Of a DNA stretch of 64,000 nt, positions 27,739-37,345 are shown piece after piece; position 1 is the stretch's first letter; every line of letters starts with the position of its first letter. The notes beneath the pieces are model-generated. The model had not been told where the DNA came from, ran no database searches, and saw only the letters and a program-made list of their open reading frames with translations. The stretch is from Acidobacteriaceae bacterium. Lineage in GTDB: Bacteria > Acidobacteriota > Terriglobia > Terriglobales > Acidobacteriaceae. Position numbers and translations under genes: made by a program. Location of the stretch: assembly GCA_003168355.1 (NCBI GenBank), contig PMSQ01000063.1, positions 1-64,000 on the forward strand, read 5' to 3'.

Positions 27739-29060
27739 AAGCCTTCTGGCACCGCTCCCGCCGCCTGCAACAGCGGCAACCGGATGCGTACCAACGTTCC
27801 TTTCCCTTCGTGGCTGTCGATCGTCATGCGCGCCGTATCTCCATACAGCACCTGGAGCCGCTCGGAAACATTGGCCATGCCAATTCCAGCGCCTCGCGCA
27901 CTCCCGGATTCCATCTGCTGCGTGGCAGCCATTCCAACCCCATCATCCTCCACTTCAATCACCAACCCCGAGTCGACTAAGCGGCTGCGCAAATGGATGC
28001 TTCCGCCCTCCACCTTCGCGGCGAGTCCATGCTTGATCGAGTTCTCCACCAGCGGCTGCAGGAGCATGCTGGGAACCATCACGTCCAGCGAGTCCGGCGC
28101 CAGTTCCTTCACCACCCGGAGTTTGTCGTTTCCGAAGCGGACAACTTCGATGTCGAGATAGTTGTCGATGAACTCTACTTCCTCCCGCAGCGGCACGAAA
28201 GAATCCGTGCTGTTCAGCAAACGCCTTAGGATGGTGGCCAGCTTGGAAATCATGTCGCGTGCCGTATCCGGATCGAACCGCACCAGCGAAGAAATCGAGT
28301 TCAGGGTGTTGAAAAGGAAATGAGGATTGATCTGGTTTTGCAGCGCTTCCATGCGTGCGTGCAGCAGCAATCGTTCCTGCTCCTCCAGTTTGATCTGGAT
28401 GCGCACGCTATTGAAGATCTTGAGCTCAATCCCAATGGCCGTCACCGAGGCAGCATAGATCGCACCCCACACCCACAGGTTGTCGGGACTTTCCATGCTG
28501 AAGATCGAGTGAGGAAAATATCGCGCCAGTTCGGTTTGGACAAACCGCAATAACACGATCGTAGTGAAGAACATGACCTGCCAATCGAACAAGCGCGGCC
28601 GTGGCAGGTTGCGCCGAATCAGACGAAAGATGCTTTGATCGATGAACGGAGAGAACGACCAGATGTCGTCCTTGTCCGCGGCCATGGTGCGAAGCTGGCC
28701 TGCGATAAAACCTGAAAGCACTCCGAACGGCAGTGCCGCCCACTCGCCATGCAGGAGAGCCGGTACACCCATCAGCAGGCCGCCAAGAGATCCCGTCCAA
28801 CGTCCGCCGATCACGCCCAGCAGCAGAGCAGTCTCAAAACTTAGATCTCCCGCCAGAAAACTTGGGACTGAAAGACGAATCCAGACGCCAACCATGATGG
28901 GAAGAGCCATGCACAACACCAGGTAAACCTTCTGCCGAAACGAGCGCTCTTCGCGGAACAACAGCAATTTGAATTCCTTGGAACGCACCAGACTGCTGGA
29001 GACGGCGGCGGCTACGCCGAGCTTCAGCGCCAGGTGAATAAGAATGGTCTGCGGTTCCAT
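27708..29060 (-). CDS. LytS-type sensor histidine kinase
   Basis: 450 residues. The N-terminal half has about five to six membrane helices of the 5TM-LYT type (LALKLGVAAAVSSSLVRS, GRWTGSLGGLLMGVPALLHGEWAALPFG). A His_kinase domain follows with the phosphoacceptor motif NQINPHFLFNTLNSIS and an HATPase_c with VPSMLLQPLVENSIKHGL, EVEDDGVGM and GIGMANVSERLQVLYG. Such kinases normally pair with an adjacent LytTR-domain regulator, but none is present here: the gene converges on bshA and has a four-helix-bundle gene behind it. It is therefore an orphan kinase in this window. Confidence 0.9.
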   Translation of the reverse strand: MEPQTILIHLALKLGVAAAVSSSLVRSKEFKLLLFREERSFRQKVYLVLCMALPIMVGVWIRLSVPSFLAGDLSFETALLLGVIGGRWTGSLGGLLMGVPALLHGEWAALPFGVLSGFIAGQLRTMAADKDDIWSFSPFIDQSIFRLIRRNLPRPRLFDWQVMFFTTIVLLRFVQTELARYFPHSIFSMESPDNLWVWGAIYAASVTAIGIELKIFNSVRIQIKLEEQERLLLHARMEALQNQINPHFLFNTLNSISSLVRFDPDTARDMISKLATILRRLLNSTDSFVPLREEVEFIDNYLDIEVVRFGNDKLRVVKELAPDSLDVMVPSMLLQPLVENSIKHGLAAKVEGGSIHLRSRLVDSGLVIEVEDDGVGMAATQQMESGSARGAGIGMANVSERLQVLYGDTARMTIDSHEGKGTLVRIRLPLLQAAGAVPEGFYEERSTTRR

Positions 29061-29122
29061 GGAATTCAGGCGAACACAATTGCCAGCGAGAAAACTGTAG
29101 CACGAGAGAAGATCGGGCGATT

Positions 29123-29188
29123 TGGTGATCTGGTCATCGGGTGATCTTAGAAACTAGTACTTCCGATCGCCCGATGACCCGATCACCA
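29123..29188. repeat. inverted repeat downstream of the four-helix-bundle gene
   Basis: Arms 29123-29146 and 29165-29188 are 24 bases each with 22 pairs, made of TGGTGATC(T/G)GGTCATCGGG-type units; the loop is 18 bases. The same core recurs on the other side of the gene at 29602. Confidence 0.6.
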
Positions 29189-29196
29189 GATCTTTC

Positions 29197-29568
29197 CTAG
29201 TGTCGTGCTGTGCGATGAGAAGCGGCGAAGATAGCTACAAGTTCATTTGCTTCGACTAGCAGGTCCTTTAACAGTTCTTCTTTCACAATTCCGGATTCGA
29301 CCAGACACTCGAGCCAGAACACGGTCTCGTCGGCTTCCTCGACGACAATCCCTATCTTCGAAACAAACTCGGCTTTGGATCTAGAGCGCCCGGCGGCCCG
29401 ATAGTTCGCACCCACCGAAGTGCCCGACCGCAACAACTGTTTGCCGAGAACTTGTGCTTCGGTGGAGCGGGGCAGATGCTGGGACAAGCGGATGATTCGC
29501 AGCGCAAATTGCTTGGTCCGCTTCCGAAGTTCTTCCTGCCGACTGATTTGTCCATCCGCCACAGTCAT
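29197..29568 (-). CDS. four-helix-bundle protein (23S rRNA intervening-sequence type)
   Basis: 123 residues from an ATG at 29568 (GAGG six bases upstream); a start at 29610 would lie inside the flanking repeat. The family pattern is clear: RTKQFALRIIRLSQHLPRST, LGKQLLRSGTSVGANYRAAG, RSKAEFVSKIGIVVEEADE and the helix TVFWLECLVESGIV. Homologues occur in 23S rRNA intervening sequences of some bacteria and as free-standing genes of unknown role, possibly nucleic-acid binding or diversity-generating element partners. The gene sits between two matching inverted repeats and between lytS-like and gpmI genes. Confidence 0.85.
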   Translation of the reverse strand: MTVADGQISRQEELRKRTKQFALRIIRLSQHLPRSTEAQVLGKQLLRSGTSVGANYRAAGRSRSKAEFVSKIGIVVEEADETVFWLECLVESGIVKEELLKDLLVEANELVAIFAASHRTARH

Positions 29569-29601
29569 CTCCGTCCTCAAATCAATCGGATCATCGGGAA
29601 G

Positions 29602-29660
29602 TCGGGTCATCTGGTGATCGTAAGTGCTCAGTCAGCCTCCGAAATCACCCGATGAGCCGA
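29602..29660. repeat. inverted repeat upstream of the four-helix-bundle gene
   Basis: Arms near 29602-29618 (TCGGGTCATCTGGTGAT) and 29643-29660 are inverted copies with two mismatches. A further half-copy runs through the 3' end of gpmI, whose stop (29668-29670) lies in the repeat tail. It shares its core with the repeat at 29123. Confidence 0.55.
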
Positions 29661-29667
29661 TCAAAGA

Positions 29668-31281
29668 TCACCCGATTTTAAGAGCCATGCGCAGATCCGC
29701 TCCCGTCATCTCCTTTGGTTCATCGATGCCGAGTATTCCCAGCATGGTCGGCGAAATATCCCGTAGCGAGCCGTTGGGCTTCAGAGTGAACTGTTTTGCA
29801 TCTTCTGCGACCACGATGAACGGCACCGGATTGGTGGTGTGCGCCGTGTGCGGTCCGCCAGTCGCGGGGTCGATCATCATCTCGGCGTTGCCATGATCGG
29901 CCGTAATCAACATGGCGCCGCCCTTGGCACGAACGACGGTTTCGATGCGGCCCAGGCAGGCATCCACGGTTTCGACCGCCTTCACCGTCGGCTCGATCTT
30001 GCCCGAGTGCCCGACCATGTCCGCATTGGCGAAGTTGACGATGACTACATCAAACGCTCCTTCTTCCGTGGCCTTTATGACGGCGTCGGCAATGCCCGCA
30101 GCACTCATCTCCGGCTTCAGATCGTAGGTCGCGACCTTCGGCGATTGCACCATCACGCGCTCTTCGCCGGGAAACGGCTGCTCCACTCCGCCGTTGAAGA
30201 AGTATGTAACGTGCGCGTACTTCTCGGTCTCGGCCACGCGCAGGTTGCGCATATTGAGACCGCCCATCACGTTGGCTAGGATGTTCGCCATCGATTCCGC
30301 GGGAATCACCACCGGCAGGCTGAAGTTCTTGTCATACTGCGTCATGCACACGTAGTGCAGATTTTTCGGGGCACGGTTGCGGGCAATCGTGGCATCGAGA
30401 TCGGCCGCGCCTGGAAGATCGCTGCCGCCTTTCGTGTTCAGCCCGTTATTGCGCGTCAGCGCGCGCGTGATCTGGCGGACACGATCGGCGCGAAAATTAA
30501 AGCAGATGCAGGCGTCGTCATCGCGAATGGTTGCCAGCGGCTGGCCGGCCTTGTCGGTGCAGACAAAAGGCACCACGAACTCATCGGTGACGTCCCGGTT
30601 GTAAGCATCCTTCATTCCTTGAACCGGGTCGGCGCACTTGCCGCCTTCCGCGTCGGCGAAGACCATTGCGTTGTAAGCTTTCGCAATGCGCTCCCAGCGC
30701 CGGTCGCGATCCATCGCGTAGTAACGGCCGTTCACCGTGGCAATCTTGCCGGAGTTATACTCGCGCATCTTCTGCTGCAATTGTTCGAGATATCCGGCGC
30801 CGTTAGTGGGCAGCGTATCGCGACCGTCCATGAAGGCGTGAACGAACACACGATCCACGCCGTTCTGTTTCGCCATTTTCAGCAGCGCGAAGAGATGAGC
30901 CTGCTGCGAGTGCACACCTCCATCGGAGACCAAGCCGAACAAGTGCAGCCTCCGTTCACCCACGCGCGCATGCTTCATGGCTGCAAGCAGCACAGGATGC
31001 GAGAAGAACTCGCCGTTCTGGATCATCAGGTCGATGCGGGTGATGTCCATGTGAACGATGCGGCCCGCGCCAATATTGAGATGTCCAACCTCGCTGTTAC
31101 CCATCTGCCCTTCGGGCAGGCCGACGAAGGGTCCGCTGGTGTGAATTAGCGTGTTGGGATACTCGCGCAGCAAACGGTCGTAAGTTGGTTTGCGCGCCAG
31201 CGCGATCGCGTTGGCCTTGGTTTCGGCGCGGTAACCCCAGCCGTCGAGGATGATGAGAACGAGTGGTTTGGGACGAGGCAT
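29668..31281 (-). CDS. gpmI: 2,3-bisphosphoglycerate-independent phosphoglycerate mutase
   Basis: 537 residues of the alkaline-phosphatase superfamily. [10 protein letters not shown] at the N-terminus carries the first metal Asp; [17 protein letters not shown] holds the catalytic Ser; [41 protein letters not shown] and ITADHGNAE are the remaining signature blocks. It interconverts 3- and 2-phosphoglycerate in glycolysis using Mn. Another glycolytic gene, eno, lies 2.7 kb away on the same strand, separated by unrelated genes. The last codons and stop are contributed by a dispersed repeat, so the C-terminus ALKIG may be repeat-derived. Confidence 0.95.
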   Translation of the reverse strand: MPRPKPLVLIILDGWGYRAETKANAIALARKPTYDRLLREYPNTLIHTSGPFVGLPEGQMGNSEVGHLNIGAGRIVHMDITRIDLMIQNGEFFSHPVLLAAMKHARVGERRLHLFGLVSDGGVHSQQAHLFALLKMAKQNGVDRVFVHAFMDGRDTLPTNGAGYLEQLQQKMREYNSGKIATVNGRYYAMDRDRRWERIAKAYNAMVFADAEGGKCADPVQGMKDAYNRDVTDEFVVPFVCTDKAGQPLATIRDDDACICFNFRADRVRQITRALTRNNGLNTKGGSDLPGAADLDATIARNRAPKNLHYVCMTQYDKNFSLPVVIPAESMANILANVMGGLNMRNLRVAETEKYAHVTYFFNGGVEQPFPGEERVMVQSPKVATYDLKPEMSAAGIADAVIKATEEGAFDVVIVNFANADMVGHSGKIEPTVKAVETVDACLGRIETVVRAKGGAMLITADHGNAEMMIDPATGGPHTAHTTNPVPFIVVAEDAKQFTLKPNGSLRDISPTMLGILGIDEPKEMTGADLRMALKIG

Positions 31282-31651
31282 AAATCTGCTTCTAGCTCCT
31301 GGCTTCTAGCTCTTGGCTTTAATCTAGGATGGGAAGGGAACGGCTCGAACTACAGTTGCCGAGTTCCGGTTTGGAGACAAATGCTATTTACTCTTCGTAA
31401 ATGGGTGGTACCCTCCCTGGTCCTGCGCTATTGGAATCATCATGGTAGCGTGAAAATGGTGAAAAATCTAAGAGCTGCAACAAGTTACGGGCAAGATCTT
31501 GGGAACAAAGGACTTGGCATTGCCCGTAGTGCGTCCACACTCCCTCCATCACTATCATCGGCTGTCGGGGGCCGTGGTGGCAAGGCTAGATGTCACAGGC
31601 GGTGTGGATTTCTGCGTGAGCGCCCAGAACAGGGCGCGTCAAGAAGAACCT
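31282..31651. other. 370-base intergenic region, no gene recognised
   Basis: Between gpmI and a Phd-type antitoxin. It was checked on the minus strand for the PIN or Doc/RelE toxin that would normally follow the antitoxin; none was recognised in any frame. No repeats were seen. Confidence 0.4.
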
Positions 31652-31879
31652 TCACCAGAAGGGATCGTCGATCTCTTTGGGCAGGGGATCGTTGAAATCG
31701 TCCGGAACCACGAATGCGCCTTTCGCCGACCCCAGCTTGAACCTCGGACGGGAGGATTCGACGGGCACCAACTTTGCCACGCGCTTGCCTGCTTTGGCGA
31801 TGACGACTTCCTCGCCGACTGCCACGCGCTCAAGCAGGCGCGAGAGGTGGGTCTTGGCTTCGCGGATGTTGACTTCCAT
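31652..31879 (-). CDS. Phd/YefM-type antitoxin, apparently without toxin
   Basis: 75 residues. MEVNIREAKTHLSRLLERV, GEEVVIAKAGKRVAKLVPV is the standard Phd/YefM (prevent-host-death) DNA-binding N-terminus, followed by a proline-rich tail (FVVPDDFNDPLPKEIDDPFW) that is typical of antitoxins paired with VapC-type PIN toxins. No toxin gene lies downstream within 370 bases, so the module is either a solitary antitoxin or has lost its toxin. Confidence 0.82.
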   Translation of the reverse strand: MEVNIREAKTHLSRLLERVAVGEEVVIAKAGKRVAKLVPVESSRPRFKLGSAKGAFVVPDDFNDPLPKEIDDPFW

Positions 31880-31939
31880 GAACTCATTCTAGCTAAGTCG
31901 TAGACTAAGTCAATATATTGAGTACCGCAACAGGATGAG

Positions 31940-32710
31940 GTGAAAAGCTCTAACGCGGAGAATAGCGCCATCACCATCCAGGAACAAATCGCGAACTACA
32001 ACGCAGAACTCTTGCGGCTGAGGCAAGCCCTAGACTTGGCGTTCCCAAGGGAGGCAAGGATTTCGGCACCGGAGCGGGCAATATTTCCGCTTGGGGCGGC
32101 ATGTCGTGACCTTTTTGAGGAGGTGATTTTTGCAGTCTCCGGCGGGTTTGGCCAGCTAGCGTTTCGCTCGGTGCGAACAATGTACGAGTGCGTAGTGTTC
32201 GCTCGCTATCTTAGCCTTCATCCTGAAAAAACTGCGGACTACTTGGCCAACTTCTATTCTGAATGGGCAATGGTGGCGCGCAATATACCCGATGCAGATA
32301 AGGGTATGCCCGAAGTTCATCAAGCAATATCCGGGCAGGTTCCGCAATATGCCACCGGGAAACGCTTAGACTTGAAATGGAGTGATGAGACTACTCCACA
32401 AATGGCCGAGGGGATGAATATCCCCAGCAGTTTCCACGCTTTTGCATTCGACTATGCGTCCATGTACGTACACCCAAGCGCAGAATTCCTTCTTCGCCAT
32501 ATATCGGAGGTGCAACCAGGCGGGGTCATGAGGATCGCTGCTAAGTCGCAGGACCACGAAGCCAGGTTCGCGCTACGCATATCACACGCTTTGATCCTAA
32601 ACGTATTGGGGTTGCGCCTGGAATATGCACTTTCGTCCGCGTTGGGAGAATGCTTAGAGGAATGCAAAAGAGATTTTTTTAAAGTGTGGGGATATCAACC
32701 TCCGATCTAA
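31940..32710 (+). CDS. DUF5677-like protein of unknown function
   Basis: 256 residues from GTG 31940. Almost wholly helical. A central block (FRSVRTMYECVVFARYLSLHPEKTADY) with an Arg-Ser/Glu-rich helix and the later HPSAEFLLRH segment resemble the DUF5677 family (often annotated in plasmids and defence-rich islands). The match is by eye only and the function is unknown. It is divergent from the Phd antitoxin 61 bases away. The codon usage looks less GC-rich at third positions than neighbouring genes, a possible sign of transfer. Confidence 0.45.
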   Translation: MKSSNAENSAITIQEQIANYNAELLRLRQALDLAFPREARISAPERAIFPLGAACRDLFEEVIFAVSGGFGQLAFRSVRTMYECVVFARYLSLHPEKTADYLANFYSEWAMVARNIPDADKGMPEVHQAISGQVPQYATGKRLDLKWSDETTPQMAEGMNIPSSFHAFAFDYASMYVHPSAEFLLRHISEVQPGGVMRIAAKSQDHEARFALRISHALILNVLGLRLEYALSSALGECLEECKRDFFKVWGYQPPI

Positions 32711-32904
32711 TTGCTGACCGAACTACGAAGCTGGATCATTTCGGCTTGTAATTCGGCGCCTTCAGCCCTCAGAACCTTGCCACTTACGGGAAGGTAAAGA
32801 TCAAAGTTTTCAAATCAGCGCGAAATCAGTATCCTACCGGACTGGCATCCAGGTCTTCGCCAGGAGTCAGGAATTGCGGTTATACTCAATCACCGGAGAC
32901 AATC

Positions 32905-33408
32905 ATGCCTATTAGCGAATTGCTGTTGCCCGAACTCGATGAAGAGATGAAGAAGACGCGCACGACCCTGGAGCGCGTTCCTGCCGACAAGAAAGAATTT
33001 GCGCCCCATGCCAAGTCGATGCCGCTGGGCAAGCTGGCGCCTCACGTAGCGCAGTTGGCCGGCTTCGGGCTGATTATCCTCACTACGCCCGAGCTGGACT
33101 TTTCCAAGGGCAGCATCGCATCGTTGCCGTTCGAGTCAACTGGCCAACTGTTGCAGGCCTTCGATGAGGGCGTGGCGAAGGTACGCGCCGCTCTGCAAGC
33201 CACTCCGGATGGAGCCTGGAAAGAAAACTGGAAGCTGAGTTTTCAGGGTAAGTCCATTTTCGAAGGGCAGCGATTTCTGGCTTACCGGGAAATGTTTCTG
33301 AATCACATGGTCCACCACCGAGCCCAGCTTGGTATTTATCTGCGATTGAACGGTAAGCCGGTGCCCGCGACCTACGGGCCCTCGGCCGACGACACGATGG
33401 GGTTTTGA
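32905..33408 (+). CDS. DinB-family protein (DUF1993-like)
   Basis: 167 residues forming a probable four-helix bundle. The family hallmarks are the first-helix LDEEMKKTRTTLERVP, the internal His (APHVAQL) and the C-terminal metal-binding segment NHMVHHRAQLGIYLRLN followed by GKPVPATYGPSADD. The three conserved histidines of DinB/YfiT-like proteins are therefore present (His in APHV, and the HMVHH pair), which bind Ni or Zn. Members include thiol transferases (BstA, bacillithiol-linked) as well as proteins of unknown role. With bshA in the same window a bacillithiol link is possible but unproven. Confidence 0.75.
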   Translation: MPISELLLPELDEEMKKTRTTLERVPADKKEFAPHAKSMPLGKLAPHVAQLAGFGLIILTTPELDFSKGSIASLPFESTGQLLQAFDEGVAKVRAALQATPDGAWKENWKLSFQGKSIFEGQRFLAYREMFLNHMVHHRAQLGIYLRLNGKPVPATYGPSADDTMGF

Positions 33409-33468
33409 GAAGTGAGCGTCTAGGGCCAGCGGACCTTCAGCCCTAGATGCCGCTTCGAATATCCAATT

Positions 33469-33978
33469 TTATTTCGGCGAATCGGCCTTCTCCTCGGCTC
33501 GCTTTAGCGCCGCATCGACCTCCGCCTGGATTCGCGGATACACCGCCCGCATGGTTTCCGCCGTTACCGCAGGCATCTCGTGAAGAAATTTCTGTCCGGG
33601 CGGCGAAGAATAAAAAGCGATCAGTGCGTCGATCTCGGACTTCGTGAAGTGCCGCTGATAGATGGGAACCATGTCGCTTAGCATTGCGTCCAAGGGAAAA
33701 TTCTTGATGACATCCTCGGACTCGCGGTCCATGCGCGCAAGTTCTTCCTGGGTGATGTCCGGACGCTTTTTCTTAAGCTCGTCGCGGTTCAGGCTCCGCA
33801 TCTGCGCGAACACCTGCTGCATGGTCCGGCTCATCTGCTCGCGGCTTGCCATGACATCAAAGAGTTTTTTTACGTCTTCCTTAGACGCGGTGTCCGGAGC
33901 GATCGAGACCGTGGTCTGCGCGCCGGCGCACAGCGACAGCGCGAGAAGAAAAGCGAATAGCAATGACTTCAATTTCAT
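33469..33978 (-). CDS. secreted DUF2059 protein
   Basis: 169 residues. A signal peptide (MKLKSLLFAFLLALSLCAGA) is followed by a helical domain: DVKKLFDVMASREQMSRTMQQV, then MVPIYQRHFTKSEIDALIAFYSSPPGQKFL, which is the DUF2059 signature (YxxxFTxxEIxxLxxFYxSPxGxKxL). The family is exported and functionally unassigned. It is 30 bases beyond the end of eno on the same strand, probably separately transcribed. Confidence 0.82.
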   Translation of the reverse strand: MKLKSLLFAFLLALSLCAGAQTTVSIAPDTASKEDVKKLFDVMASREQMSRTMQQVFAQMRSLNRDELKKKRPDITQEELARMDRESEDVIKNFPLDAMLSDMVPIYQRHFTKSEIDALIAFYSSPPGQKFLHEMPAVTAETMRAVYPRIQAEVDAALKRAEEKADSPK

Positions 33979-34008
33979 AGAACGCTCCGCTAACCAGAAT
34001 GGCTTCCT

Positions 34009-35385
<1,377 letters not shown>

Positions 35386-35575
35386 CTACGATAGCCGGCC
35401 CGCATGTGGTTTTCCTGTGCGGTGCTTCCGAGACTCACGATTATAGCGGATGGAAGATCAAGGCGAATGTGACAGCGCTCACAGCCGAGGGCGTTGTCCA
35501 TTAGTGCAAACTTAAGCTGCTCGGGCTTGGGATGTTGCCAACTTCCCAGAAACCGGTTTTTCAAAAAACTTCCGG

Positions 35576-36364
35576 CTAGCGGAATTGACTACTATCTCGA
35601 ATCTTCTTGGCCGCTTCCTCCAAAAACTCGTCAACATGCTGGTTGGGCTGCGGCTGCAATCCGGTCTTGGCCGTAATCCTGTCTGCAATTTGAATCGCGG
35701 TGTTCGTGCGAACGTACTTATCGAGATCCCATCGCCGGTGCAGGTAGGTCTCAATCAGGACGAGTTCCTCTGGCGTAATCTGCGCCAGACCCGGAGTGGC
35801 CGCCGTTCCTTCAGCCGAAGTATGATCCGAAATACGATCCGCGGTACTCCATGACGGGCGTACATCGTCGGCAGCTTTTTCATGCACGACAACCGTGCCG
35901 GCAACAAAGTCACCCAGCCTGCGGCTCTGCTGGTTGCACATCATGCAAACTACGCCCACGCCGTAAATTCCTGGCAAAAAATCCACCGCGCGCATAAGAT
36001 TCCTGGCGATGGCCTCGAACGCAGTGATGGGCCGGCCCGAATCCTTAATCACCCGAATGCCGGCATAACGCTTGCCGGGCGTTTGCCCTTTCCAGATCGT
36101 CTCGAAGAAGGCAAAATAACCCCAGTAAATAGTGAACCAGATAAAGATCGCCAGGGCTGGTCCCAACAATCGCGGGAGAAAAGTCAGGACCGTGGATCCG
36201 GCGGCAAATGTAAATATGAAAATGACTGCGGTTATGAGATAAAAGACACCTTGGATTAGAGAGTCGATGGCCAGGGCAAGGAACCGGCTTCCGATCCCAG
36301 CCAAGGGCAACTCCAGAGCGATTTGTTCCGGAGTGTCGATTCTCAGTTGGTCGAACGAGTTCAT
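35576..36364 (-). CDS. RDD-family membrane protein
   Basis: 262 residues. The RDD domain covers the first 160 residues: GSRFLALAIDSLIQGVF (the Arg and Asp of the RDD name), a second helix, and TIWKGQTPGKRYAGIRVIKDSGRPI, then DFLPGIYGVGVVCMMCNQQSRRLGDFVAGTVVV. The C-terminal 100 residues are soluble and helical (ITPEELVLIETYLHRR). It is divergent from a SpoIIM-type gene only 15 bases away, and the pair is normally found in the same conserved cluster as MoxR/DUF58 genes, which lie just beyond. Confidence 0.85.
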   Translation of the reverse strand: MNSFDQLRIDTPEQIALELPLAGIGSRFLALAIDSLIQGVFYLITAVIFIFTFAAGSTVLTFLPRLLGPALAIFIWFTIYWGYFAFFETIWKGQTPGKRYAGIRVIKDSGRPITAFEAIARNLMRAVDFLPGIYGVGVVCMMCNQQSRRLGDFVAGTVVVHEKAADDVRPSWSTADRISDHTSAEGTAATPGLAQITPEELVLIETYLHRRWDLDKYVRTNTAIQIADRITAKTGLQPQPNQHVDEFLEEAAKKIRDSSQFR

Positions 36365-36379
36365 TCAATCGAGTCCACG

Positions 36380-37345
36380 ATGATTTCCACTCGCTGGCTG
36401 GAGAAACGCAAACCATACTGGAGCAAGCTGGAAACGCTGCTGGAGCGAAGCGCGAAAGGCGGGCTGAAGTCGCTTTCCCGCTCCGAATTGCAGGAACTCA
36501 GTCTCCTGTATCGCCAGACGGCGGCGGATCTTGCCGCCATTCGCGAAGACCGCGGTTCCGTGCACTTTGCCCGCTACGTCAACCAGTTGCTGGTTCGCGC
36601 TCACAATACCATCTATTCGGGTCGCAGGGCGAATCCTGCCGCTATATTTTCATTTTTCTGGCGTACCTACCCTTCGGTCTTTCGCCGGAATCTGAACCAT
36701 TGCTTATTGTCCGTCATGATCTTTCTGGTCGCCGGGGTCGTCGGCGCCGTCCTGACTTATCAGAATCCCGATTTCAAAGTGAAACTTCTCGGCCCACAGA
36801 TGGTGGAAACCATTGACCGGCATGAGATGTGGACGGAGTCCATTGTGGGTATCAAGCCCTTCGCCTCCAGCGCCATCATGACCAATAATATGAGCGTGGG
36901 CTTCACCACGTTTGCGTTGGGAATTACCGCCGGTCTCGGAACCATTTATATGATGGCCTTTAATGGCCTGCTGATCGGGGTGATCGGGATGGCCTGCTGG
37001 CTGTCGGGGATGAGCGTGCAACTGTGGAGCTTTGTGGCGCCGCACGGAGTGCTGGAGCTGCCGGCCATTTTTATTGCAGGTGGGGCGGGCCTGCGGATCG
37101 CTCAGGGCCTGTTGTTTCCGGGACTCCTGCCGCGAAGAGATTCACTGGCGCGATCGGGATTGGAGGCCGTGCAACTGGTTTTGGGAACTGTTCCCATCCT
37201 AATAATTGCGGGCTTGATCGAAGCCTTCGTCTCGCCGACGGCGCTTCCTGTTGCGTTAAAGTTCTCCATGGCGGGCGCGTTGTTCGTGCTGCTGGCAGCT
37301 TACTTGTTCGGACTCTCACGCGAGTGTGAGTCCGCTCAGAGTTGA
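36380..37345 (+). CDS. SpoIIM-family (stage II sporulation protein M-like) membrane protein
   Basis: 321 residues from the ATG at 36380. A soluble N-terminal region (KPYWSKLETLLERSAKGGLKSLSRSELQELSLLYRQTAADLA) is followed by about five to six membrane helices with the SpoIIM pattern: NNMSVGFTTFALGITAGLGTIYMMAFNGLLIGVIG, then APHGVLELPAIFIAGGAGLRIA. Despite the name, this organism is not implied to sporulate: the family is widespread in non-sporulating bacteria within the MoxR cluster. Its 3' end overlaps that of the DUF58 gene on the other strand by ten bases. Confidence 0.88.
   Translation: MISTRWLEKRKPYWSKLETLLERSAKGGLKSLSRSELQELSLLYRQTAADLAAIREDRGSVHFARYVNQLLVRAHNTIYSGRRANPAAIFSFFWRTYPSVFRRNLNHCLLSVMIFLVAGVVGAVLTYQNPDFKVKLLGPQMVETIDRHEMWTESIVGIKPFASSAIMTNNMSVGFTTFALGITAGLGTIYMMAFNGLLIGVIGMACWLSGMSVQLWSFVAPHGVLELPAIFIAGGAGLRIAQGLLFPGLLPRRDSLARSGLEAVQLVLGTVPILIIAGLIEAFVSPTALPVALKFSMAGALFVLLAAYLFGLSRECESAQS

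Noticed and set aside
31282-31651. Toxin partner for the Phd antitoxin
   Set aside because: All frames on the minus strand were read; none shows PIN, Doc or RelE-type motifs.
36380-37345. Sporulation
   Set aside because: SpoIIM-family proteins occur in many non-sporulating bacteria within MoxR clusters, and no other sporulation gene is present.
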